Assembly (NCBI GenBank): GCA_002329495.1
Contig: DCTH01000010.1
Coordinates: 1-5,248, forward strand
Source of the DNA: Syntrophothermus sp. UBA1445
GTDB taxonomy: Bacteria > Bacillota > Syntrophomonadia > Syntrophomonadales > DTU052
Direction of reading: 5' to 3'
DNA length: 5,248 nt
Part shown: one piece after another, positions 1-4,600 of the stretch
Layout of the letters: every line of letters starts with the position of its first letter
Numbering within the stretch: position 1 is the first letter of the stretch
Translations under genes and position numbers: made by a program
Notes under the pieces: model-generated
The model's database searches: none
What the model was told of the DNA's origin: nothing
The model's input: the letters and a program-made list of their open reading frames with translations, nothing else

Positions 1-191
1 TGAGGATTAATCTGGATGTTATTGGCCTTGAGGACTTCACCCACCGTTTTCTTAAACGTGTTCTGCGCTATCACTCTGTCGTCGGCTTTGATGGTTACTG
101 ATTTCTCCAAGCAGAAATAGGTGGTTATGAGGAGTATGATCACAAAAAGCCCAATTCCCCGTACCCATAATCTTCTGTCTTTGAAATCCAG
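1..191 (-). CDS. YabE-like DUF348 cell-wall protein, N-terminal part (3' end outside window)
   Basis: The minus strand encodes about 63 residues that run off the left edge. After a basic start (DFKDRRLW) comes one hydrophobic segment at about residues 12-28 (GLFVIILLITTYF), probably a membrane anchor or uncleaved signal. Then SVTIKADDRVIAQNTFKKTV and GEVLKANNI match the start of a DUF348 repeat. In YabE/YocH-type proteins of Bacillota, DUF348 repeats precede a G5 domain and a C-terminal 3D (lytic-transglycosylase-like) domain; those parts would lie outside the window. Its place after tatD matches yabE in B. subtilis. The start is uncertain: no in-frame ATG, GTG or TTG lies between the promoter and the membrane segment. 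CTG at 191 (10 nt after a GGGGGG-rich ribosome binding site) or ATA at 194 (7 nt after) are the only well-placed options. Identification as the YabE family is confident; the exact domain content is inferred. Confidence 0.78.
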   Translation of the reverse strand, partial: MDFKDRRLWVRGIGLFVIILLITTYFCLEKSVTIKADDRVIAQNTFKKTVGEVLKANNIQINP

Positions 192-201
192 TATAAACCA
201 A

Positions 202-209
202 CCCCCCTT
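202..209 (-). promoter_or_regulatory. Ribosome binding site of the YabE-like gene
   Basis: AAGGGGGG on the minus strand is the only purine-rich site between the promoter and the membrane segment. It places initiation around 191-194, where only CTG or ATA is in frame. A TTG directly after the G-run is in another frame and runs into a stop after about 45 codons. Confidence 0.5.
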
Positions 210-225
210 TCTATGGGTATCTCTA

Positions 226-255
226 ATTGTAAAAGAACACCGGAGGGTTAGTCAA
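226..255 (-). promoter_or_regulatory. Sigma-A-type promoter for the YabE-like gene
   Basis: On the minus strand, TTGACT (255-250, 5/6 to consensus) is followed after 18 nt by TACAAT (231-226, 5/6). Transcription would start near 219, giving a leader of only about 28 nt. This leaves no room for a ydaO-type or other riboswitch, and suggests the gene can be expressed separately from metG-tatD. Confidence 0.65.
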
Positions 256-285
256 TTTTGTTTCCAGTTGGTTTCCCGTTTTGTA

Positions 286-301
286 ATTAATTTACATTAA
301 T
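286..301. repeat. AT-rich inverted repeat ATTAAT-TTAC-ATTAAT
   Basis: Two copies of the self-complementary hexamer ATTAAT are separated by 4 bp, about 30 bp upstream of the -35 of the YabE-like gene. It could be an operator or a UP-like AT-rich element, but it may be chance in an AT-rich spacer. No known regulator site was recognised. Confidence 0.25.
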
Positions 302-352
302 AGGGCTGGCTTGTCCTTGGTTGTTTGACCAATTTCTGGTTGTGAAAGGCAT

Positions 353-378
353 GGCGACGGGGGAACACCCCCGTCACC
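353..378 (-). terminator. Strong hairpin after tatD, terminator-like but without a U-run
   Basis: Just after the tatD stop codon, GACGGGGG (356-363) and CCCCCGTC (368-375) form a perfect 8-bp GC-rich stem with a 4-nt loop. Two further G-C pairs lie beyond a 1x1 mismatch (353-354 with 377-378). On the minus strand the stem is followed by GCCATGCCTTTC rather than a U tract. It may cause pausing, stabilise the 3' end, or mark where the metG-tatD transcript is processed. It separates tatD from the promoter of the YabE-like gene. Confidence 0.5.
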
Positions 379-390
379 CCGGTCCCCGAG

Positions 391-1179
391 CTATACTCCG
401 AAAAGCTTATGGACGTTGTAGGTGGTTATGTAGGCTACTTCCTGGAGACTTTTTTGGTGGATCTCGGCCAGTTTTTTGGTGGTTTCCCAGACATATAAGG
501 GTTCGTTTCTTTGGCCCCGGTGCGATTGCGGGGTAAGATAGGGGCAGTCAGTCTCCACCAGAACTCTGTCAAGTGGTATACGCGCCGCTACCTCCACCGT
601 CTTCTTGGCATTACTGTATGTCAGGGGACCGGCAAAGGAAATCATGAACCCTTGTTTCATCAGCTCAATCGCCAGAGGCAGATGGCCGGAATAGCAGTGC
701 ATGATTCCACCGTTTGATCCGGCTTTTTCCTGCTTGATTATCGATAAGACCTCATCATGGGCATCCCGGTCGTGGATAACAATAGGTTTGCCCAATTTCT
801 TGGCCAGATTGATCTGAGCTCGAAAGCCCTGTTTCTGCTCCTCGGGTGAAGACAGGTTGCGATAGTAATCAAGCCCCATTTCACCAATGGCCACAACCCT
901 GGGATCCCGGCCCAGTTCCCATATTTCGGCCAGCACCCGGTCATCAATGGTTTTGGCATCATGGGGATGCACCCCTACTACCGCCCGGATCTCCCGGTAA
1001 CGGCGGGTCAGCTCTACCGCCGCTCGGGAGGATTCGAGATCATACCCGATGCAGATTATCATTTCCAGACCGCCCGTAAGGGCTCTTTCTATGACCTGAT
1101 CCACATCTTCCGCAAAACGAGGATCCTGAAGGTGGGCATGGGAATCTATGACAGTAACCGGAGCTGAATCCTGTCTCAT
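391..1179 (-). CDS. tatD: TatD-family metal-dependent deoxyribonuclease
   Basis: A 262-residue protein of usual TatD length (B. subtilis YabD is about 255). TatD proteins are cytoplasmic TIM-barrel hydrolases of the amidohydrolase superfamily with 3'-5' exonuclease activity on DNA (and RNA in some members). The metal-site motifs are all present: DSHAHL with His14 and His16, GVHPHD at 69-74, the bridging Glu100 in AIGEMGLDYY, His136 in PIVIHDRDAHD, His161 in IMHCYSG, and Asp211 in VETDCPYLTP. The ATG start overlaps the metG stop as ATGA, and GGGAG lies 9 nt upstream (1193-1189), so the gene is probably translated by coupling to metG in one operon. A GC-rich hairpin follows the stop. Family and active site are clear; the cellular substrate is not known from the sequence. 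Confidence 0.95.
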   Translation of the reverse strand: MRQDSAPVTVIDSHAHLQDPRFAEDVDQVIERALTGGLEMIICIGYDLESSRAAVELTRRYREIRAVVGVHPHDAKTIDDRVLAEIWELGRDPRVVAIGEMGLDYYRNLSSPEEQKQGFRAQINLAKKLGKPIVIHDRDAHDEVLSIIKQEKAGSNGGIMHCYSGHLPLAIELMKQGFMISFAGPLTYSNAKKTVEVAARIPLDRVLVETDCPYLTPQSHRGQRNEPLYVWETTKKLAEIHQKSLQEVAYITTYNVHKLFGV

Positions 1180-1544
1180 CTCACGCGGCTCCCTGATGGA
1201 AAGTCCGGAGCAAGGGTCAGCACTTCCAGTTGTTCTCCCTCATGAGCTGCCAGTATCATGCCTTCAGACATGACCCCGCGCAGTTTGGAGGGTTTAAGAT
1301 TGGCCACCAGGACTACCTTCTTGCCCACCAGTTCTTCGGGAGTGTACCATTGGGCTATTCCCGACACTACTGTTCTCTCCTCGTCCCCTACTTGCAGGGT
1401 CAAGATCAACAACTTATCGGCCTTTTTCATCTTTTCAGCAGCTTTGACTTCCGCCACCCTGAGATCCATGCGGGCAAATTCCTCGATAGAAATAAACGTG
1501 CTTTCTTCCTTTTCTTTGGTTGCTTCGACTACTGGCTCATCCAT
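1176..1544 (-). CDS. Possible internal-start product of metG: free Trbp111-like tRNA-binding domain
   Basis: Inside metG, AAGGAGG (1559-1553) lies 8 nt before an in-frame ATG (codon 527, first base 1544). Starting there would give a 122-residue protein: about 17 charged linker residues, then the complete EMAP/Trbp111 OB-fold and the native C-terminus. Free-standing Trbp111 proteins of similar size are known and act as dimeric tRNA-binding proteins; some bacteria also have MetRS split at this boundary. The site falls exactly in the interdomain linker. The caveat is that a Lys/Glu-rich linker (NKEEK) naturally yields purine-rich DNA, so this may be coincidence. Confidence 0.3.
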   Translation of the reverse strand: MDEPVVEATKEKEESTFISIEEFARMDLRVAEVKAAEKMKKADKLLILTLQVGDEERTVVSGIAQWYTPEELVGKKVVLVANLKPSKLRGVMSEGMILAAHEGEQLEVLTLAPDFPSGSRVR

Positions 1545-3122
1545 AGTTTTTTCCTCCTTGTTTGCTGCAGCTCCGGGACGTTGTCCGCTTTCCACTCGGG
1601 GGAACAGGTTCTCTTTCTTGTGAACACGACCGCCCGGGACAATTTGGCCCCACTCCTTGGCTTCATCCCAGGTAATCTGATTCGGGTCCTTAAAAAAAGC
1701 AAACTGCTCATTTATCCGTGTTGGCAGGGTTGGCATAAATGGTGCGGTCACTATGGTTATTACCCGGATAGCCTCTACCAGGTTATTTATAACCGTTGCC
1801 AGCCGGCCCTGTGAGGCCTCTTCCCGGGCCAAAACCCAGGGTGCAGTTTCATCTATATACTTGTTGGCGCGGTTCACCAGGCGCCAGATAGCCCCCAATG
1901 CGGACGAATAATCAATCCGGTCCAGTTGCCTTTCGCATTCCAGGACTGCTTCGAGGGCCGTCTTCTTTAAATCCGCGTCCAGATCATTCGGTTCAACGGA
2001 AGCCGGGACGATGCCATCAAAATACCTCTCAGCCATGGCCGCCGTACGGCTGACCAGGTTCCCCAGGTCATTGGCCAGTTCGGCATTGATTCGAGTTACC
2101 AGCATGTCCTCCGAATAATAGCCATCCATGCCAAAGGTCAGTTCTTTAAGAAGGTAATAACGAACCGCGTCGACCCCGTATTTGTCGATAAGCACCAGGG
2201 GATCGATCACATTCCCCTTGGACTTTGACATCTTGCCGCCTTCCAGCATGAGCCAGCCGTGGCCGAAGACCTGTTTGGGAAGGGGCAGATCGGCCGCCAT
2301 CAGTATAATCGGCCATATCACAGTGTGAAATCTGACAATATCTTTGCCTACCAGGTGCACGTCGCAGGGCCAGTAACGCTCAAACTTCTCCTGATCCACC
2401 CCGAAACCGATGGCCGTGAGATAATTGGTCAACGCATCGAACCATACGTAGACCACGTGGCCTTTTTCAAACGGCACCGGTATCCCCCATTGGAAGGTGG
2501 TACGGGAAACACAAAGATCCTCCAGCCCGCCCTTGATGAAGTTCAACATCTCATTGCGGCGTGACTCCGGTTGAATGAACTCCGGATGTTCTTCAATATG
2601 CTTCAAAAGCCGGTCCTGGTATTTGGACATGGCAAAGAAATAGCTCTCCTCGCTCATCAACTCCACCGGGCGATCACAATCCGGGCACTTTCCATCGACT
2701 AGCTGGCGTTCAGTCCAGAAGGCCTCGCAAGGAGTACAGTACCACCCTTCATAGACCGACTTGTATATATCCCCCTTGTCAAATATGGTCTTGAAGATCT
2801 CCTGTACCGCTTTTTCGTGGCGGGGTTCAGTGGTTCGGATAAAATCATCATTGGTGATAAGCATTTTTTCCCACAGAACTCTGATGTTGGCCACGATCCT
2901 ATCAACATAGGCCCGAGGCTCCATCCCTTTTTCCCGGGCCACCCGCTCTATCTTTTGCCCATGTTCATCGGTACCAGTCAGATAGTATACATCATAACCC
3001 TGCATTCGTTTGAAACGTGCGCTGCAATCAGCAGCCACCGTCGTATATGCATGCCCGATATGTAGGTTATCGCTGGGATAATAAATCGGTGTCGTAATGT
3101 AAAATGGTTTTTTGTTGGTCAA
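1176..3122 (-). CDS. metG: Methionyl-tRNA synthetase with C-terminal tRNA-binding domain
   Basis: A 648-residue class I aminoacyl-tRNA synthetase that charges tRNA-Met, supplying both elongation and initiation. The ATP-binding signature HIGH is at 21-24 and KMSKS at 297-301. A zinc-knob pair CTPC (Cys129, Cys132) and CPDC (Cys146, Cys149) lies in the connective peptide, giving the four-cysteine form. The anticodon-binding helical domain covers about 360-500. A charged, low-complexity linker (about 500-543) leads to a Trbp111/EMAP-type OB-fold (544-648) ending in the typical SGSRVR. B. subtilis MetS is similar (about 664 residues). The start is TTG, with GGAGG 9 nt upstream (3136-3132). The gene overlaps tatD by 4 nt and is divergent from abrB. 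No T-box or S-box is visible in the leader, though two competing hairpins are. I found no convincing -35/-10 pair for it. Confidence 0.97.
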   Translation of the reverse strand: MTNKKPFYITTPIYYPSDNLHIGHAYTTVAADCSARFKRMQGYDVYYLTGTDEHGQKIERVAREKGMEPRAYVDRIVANIRVLWEKMLITNDDFIRTTEPRHEKAVQEIFKTIFDKGDIYKSVYEGWYCTPCEAFWTERQLVDGKCPDCDRPVELMSEESYFFAMSKYQDRLLKHIEEHPEFIQPESRRNEMLNFIKGGLEDLCVSRTTFQWGIPVPFEKGHVVYVWFDALTNYLTAIGFGVDQEKFERYWPCDVHLVGKDIVRFHTVIWPIILMAADLPLPKQVFGHGWLMLEGGKMSKSKGNVIDPLVLIDKYGVDAVRYYLLKELTFGMDGYYSEDMLVTRINAELANDLGNLVSRTAAMAERYFDGIVPASVEPNDLDADLKKTALEAVLECERQLDRIDYSSALGAIWRLVNRANKYIDETAPWVLAREEASQGRLATVINNLVEAIRVITIVTAPFMPTLPTRINEQFAFFKDPNQITWDEAKEWGQIVPGGRVHKKENLFPRVESGQRPGAAANKEEKTMDEPVVEATKEKEESTFISIEEFARMDLRVAEVKAAEKMKKADKLLILTLQVGDEERTVVSGIAQWYTPEELVGKKVVLVANLKPSKLRGVMSEGMILAAHEGEQLEVLTLAPDFPSGSRVR

Positions 3123-3200
3123 TATAAGCCGCCTCCAGTCTGTTTATCGGTCTTGACTCCATTTACCCCAAGACCCGCTCCCTGAAGGTAAATGATGGAG
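3123..3200 (-). promoter_or_regulatory. metG leader with two mutually exclusive hairpins
   Basis: In the metG leader direction, hairpin A pairs CTCCATCATTTACC (3200-3187) with GGTAAATGGAG (3167-3157), giving 11 bp with a 3-nt bulge and a 19-nt loop. Hairpin B pairs GGTCTTG (3175-3169) with CAAGACC (3155-3149), 7 bp with a 13-nt loop. Each hairpin has an arm in the other's loop, and only 1 nt separates the A 3' arm from the B 3' arm, so both cannot form fully at once. When B forms, the freed CTCCA (3200-3196) could pair with TGGAG (3137-3133), which overlaps the ribosome binding site. The pairing is seen directly; a switching role is inference. It resembles no riboswitch or T-box I know. Confidence 0.4.
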
Positions 3201-3271
3201 CAATCAGAGAAACCAATCGGGTAAAAAGAATCGAAAATAGGATAAATCCCCCTAACATAGTTTGCCCTAAC

Positions 3272-3283
3272 CACGTCGAAAAA
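3272..3283 (+). promoter_or_regulatory. Spo0A-box-like site in the metG–abrB intergenic region
   Basis: CACGTCGAAAAA matches the Spo0A box TTTGTCGAAAAA at 9 of 12 positions, with 6/7 in the TGTCGAA core. It is about 75 bp upstream of the abrB -35 and lies between the divergent genes. In sporulating Bacillota, Spo0A~P represses abrB. Assignment rests on similarity alone. Confidence 0.35.
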
Positions 3284-3341
3284 TAAAGTCCATTAACAAC
3301 AAAGGTATATTCAGCCACTAATACCCAAATAGCTGTCCATT

Positions 3342-3353
3342 TTTGTTGAAAAA
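3342..3353 (+). promoter_or_regulatory. Spo0A-box-like site just upstream of the abrB -35
   Basis: TTTGTTGAAAAA differs from TTTGTCGAAAAA at one position, although that C is normally well conserved. It ends 4 bp before the abrB -35 hexamer, a position where a bound regulator would affect RNA polymerase. It is in the same orientation as the site at 3272-3283, 70 bp away. Confidence 0.35.
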
Positions 3354-3357
3354 AGGC

Positions 3358-3386
3358 TTGACTATTTATCCCAGCCTTGGTATCCT
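3358..3386 (+). promoter_or_regulatory. abrB promoter (sigma-A, extended -10)
   Basis: TTGACT (3358-3363, 5/6) is followed after 17 bp by TATCCT (3381-3386, 4/6), which is preceded by the extended -10 motif TGG (3378-3380). Transcription should start near 3393, giving a leader of about 42 nt before the abrB start codon. Confidence 0.7.
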
Positions 3387-3424
3387 TTATCTGACACTAG
3401 AACTCAGATTTTGTAGATAAAGGA
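3383..3424 (+). repeat. 10-bp inverted repeat joining the abrB -10 region and its ribosome binding site
   Basis: TCCTTTATCT (3383-3392) and AGATAAAGGA (3415-3424) are perfect inverted copies, with a 22-bp spacer and arm centres 32 bp (about three helical turns) apart. The left arm overlaps the -10 box and the right arm overlaps the ribosome binding site. From the predicted start near 3393 the left arm is not transcribed, so it would act as DNA (a paired operator). In any longer transcript from upstream it would form a hairpin hiding the ribosome binding site. Confidence 0.5.
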
Positions 3425-3426
3425 GG
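3419..3426 (+). promoter_or_regulatory. abrB ribosome binding site
   Basis: AAAGGAGG is a near-perfect Shine-Dalgarno sequence ending 8 nt before the ATG at 3435. It supports the first of two tandem ATG codons (3435 and 3438), the second being 11 nt away. Confidence 0.85.
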
Positions 3427-3434
3427 TTTATAGC

Positions 3435-3686
3435 ATGATGAAGTCAACGGGCGTTGTCCGCAAGGTGGACGAGCTGGGCAGAATCGTGATTCCCATAGAA
3501 CTCAGAAGAACCATGGGAATCGAAGAGAAGGATGCTCTCGAAATCTACGTGGACAATGAAAAGATCATCCTGAAGAAGTACGAACCTGCGTGTATTTTCT
3601 GCGGAAATGCCGAAGATGTTCAGAACTACAAAGGGAAAAACATATGCACTCATTGTCTTACTGAAATCGCGAAAGCGGTTGGGTAA
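3435..3686 (+). CDS. abrB: AbrB-family transition-state regulator, four-cysteine clostridial form
   Basis: An 83-residue DNA-binding regulator. Residues 3-50 (KSTGVVRKVDELGRIVIPIE and on to IILKKYEP) form the swapped-hairpin AbrB/SpoVT N-terminal domain, nearly identical in pattern to B. subtilis AbrB, which represses post-exponential genes as a tetramer. The C-terminal part differs: in place of the B. subtilis multimerisation domain there is CIFC (Cys53, Cys56) and CTHC (Cys71, Cys74), resembling a small zinc ribbon and also known from other clostridial AbrB proteins. It is the only plus-strand gene, divergent from metG and convergent with rsmI (4 nt between stops), the same antiparallel placement as in B. 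subtilis. It has its own extended -10 promoter, possible Spo0A boxes upstream and a terminator inside rsmI. Metal binding is inferred. Confidence 0.95.
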   Translation: MMKSTGVVRKVDELGRIVIPIELRRTMGIEEKDALEIYVDNEKIILKKYEPACIFCGNAEDVQNYKGKNICTHCLTEIAKAVG

Positions 3687-3690
3687 ACCA

Positions 3691-4518
3691 TTACTTATCT
3701 AACAACTGCACAATCCTATTATATATGTCGGATTTTTTTACTCCATACTCTCGGGCCTTTTGCGAAAGGGCCTCTTTTTTTTGCATTCCCTGCTCGAGGA
3801 GGTCGATTACTTCATCACATATCTGATCCAGATCTGGCTGGCCTTCTTCCATAAACCCCTCTGCAACTATGGTGATCTCACCTCGGGGGGCATTCTCTTC
3901 ATAATAACTTATCACTTCGGTTATCAAGCCCCGCTTTACCTCCTCATGGATCTTGGTCAGTTCGCGTACCACCGCCACGGTACGGTTTCCCCATACCTGT
4001 TCCATATCCTGTAACAGCGACAACAGACGACGCGGGGACTCATAGAAGACCAGGGTCCGTTCTTCCTTCGCCAGGCGTTGTAAAGCCTTCCTGCGCTGAC
4101 CAGCCCGGGGAGGAAGGAATCCCTCAAAAACGAAGGAACGGCTGTCCATGCCGGAAACCACCAGGGCAGAAATCAGGGCGGAGGGCCCTGGGATCACCTC
4201 GACTTTGATCCCCTCGCTCCACGCCCGCTCAATCAGCAGATGCCCGGGATCAGAAATCCCCGGCGTGCCTGCGTCAGAAACCAGAGCTATATTCTCACCG
4301 CTTTTCAATCTCGCTATCAGGGTGTCCTCTCGTCCACGCTGGTTGTGTTGAAAGTAGCTTATGGTCGGTTTCCTTATCTGGTAGTGATTAAGCAGTATTT
4401 GCGTATGCCGGGTGTCCTCGCACGCAATCAGGTCAACCTCATTCAGAATCCTGATCAGCCGGTAACTTGCATCCTCCAGGTTACCTATCGGGGTTGCACA
4501 TATGTATAAGGTTCCCAA
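3691..4518 (-). CDS. rsmI: 16S rRNA (cytidine-1402-2'-O)-methyltransferase RsmI
   Basis: A 275-residue tetrapyrrole-methylase-fold enzyme that uses S-adenosylmethionine to methylate the ribose of C1402 in the 16S rRNA decoding centre. Characteristic segments are ATPIGNLEDAS (8-18), ACEDTRHT (32-39), VSDAGTPGISDPG (80-92), VIPGPSAL (108-115), FEGFLPPRAGQRRKAL (131 onward) and FYESPRRL. The C-terminal helical extension is lysine-rich. Length is slightly below B. subtilis YabC (about 292). The start is TTG, giving MGTLYICATP, with GGAGG at 4534-4530, 11 nt upstream. It follows the YabB-type methyltransferase on the same strand after 82 nt and is likely co-transcribed with it. No intrinsic terminator is visible after its stop, so its transcript may run antisense through abrB. 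Confidence 0.96.
   Translation of the reverse strand: MGTLYICATPIGNLEDASYRLIRILNEVDLIACEDTRHTQILLNHYQIRKPTISYFQHNQRGREDTLIARLKSGENIALVSDAGTPGISDPGHLLIERAWSEGIKVEVIPGPSALISALVVSGMDSRSFVFEGFLPPRAGQRRKALQRLAKEERTLVFYESPRRLLSLLQDMEQVWGNRTVAVVRELTKIHEEVKRGLITEVISYYEENAPRGEITIVAEGFMEEGQPDLDQICDEVIDLLEQGMQKKEALSQKAREYGVKKSDIYNRIVQLLDK
3753..3782 (+). terminator. Rho-independent terminator for abrB, lying inside rsmI
   Basis: GGGCCTTT (3753-3760) pairs with AAAGGGCCT (3765-3773), with a single bulged G and a TGCG loop, giving 8 pairs including one G-U. It is followed by C and eight Ts (3775-3782). On the plus strand this is a good intrinsic terminator about 65 nt after the abrB stop. It lies in the C-terminal codons of rsmI, where the T-run is the complement of the lysine-rich QKKEA stretch. 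Confidence 0.65.
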
Positions 4519-4600
4519 ACCTGCTTAAACCTCCAATCCGTCAAAATACCAAAGCTCCGATGCCGCCCCAGGTGAAATTCTTTTACCGGTTTGCCCCAGC
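4519..4600 (-). other. Intergenic spacer between the methyltransferase and rsmI
   Basis: These 82 nt hold the rsmI ribosome binding site and no other gene. In B. subtilis a GIY-YIG protein gene (yazA) lies between these two genes; it is absent here. A weak imperfect hairpin with two single-nt bulges is present, without a U-run, so I do not call a terminator or promoter. Confidence 0.6.

Noticed and set aside
321..1167. Several short plus-strand open frames opposite tatD
   Set aside because: They are low-complexity, Arg/Pro/Gly-rich translations of the tatD complement without ribosome binding sites or family resemblance.
1230..1814. Long open reading frame (194 codons) on the plus strand, opposite metG
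   Set aside because: It lies wholly antisense to the conserved anticodon-binding and C-terminal parts of MetRS, resembles no protein family I know, and has no clear ribosome binding site. It is best explained as a shadow of metG codon use.
3149..3200. H-type pseudoknot from the two metG leader stems
   Set aside because: The arms have pseudoknot order, but only 1 nt would have to span the 11-bp stem, which is sterically implausible. I treat the stems as alternatives.
3230..3330. Minus-strand -10-like boxes (TATCCT at 3244-3239, TATGTT at 3259-3254, TATTAG at 3323-3318) for metG
   Set aside because: None has an acceptable -35 hexamer at 16-18 nt, so I do not assign a metG promoter.
3123..3434. 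T-box or SAM riboswitch upstream of metG
   Set aside because: The T-box signature (AGGGTGGNACCGCG type) and S-box core motifs are absent from the minus strand here; only the two competing hairpins are present.
4560..4595. Imperfect hairpin between the methyltransferase and rsmI
   Set aside because: Its 8 pairs are broken by two bulges and no U-run follows, so it is not convincing as a terminator.
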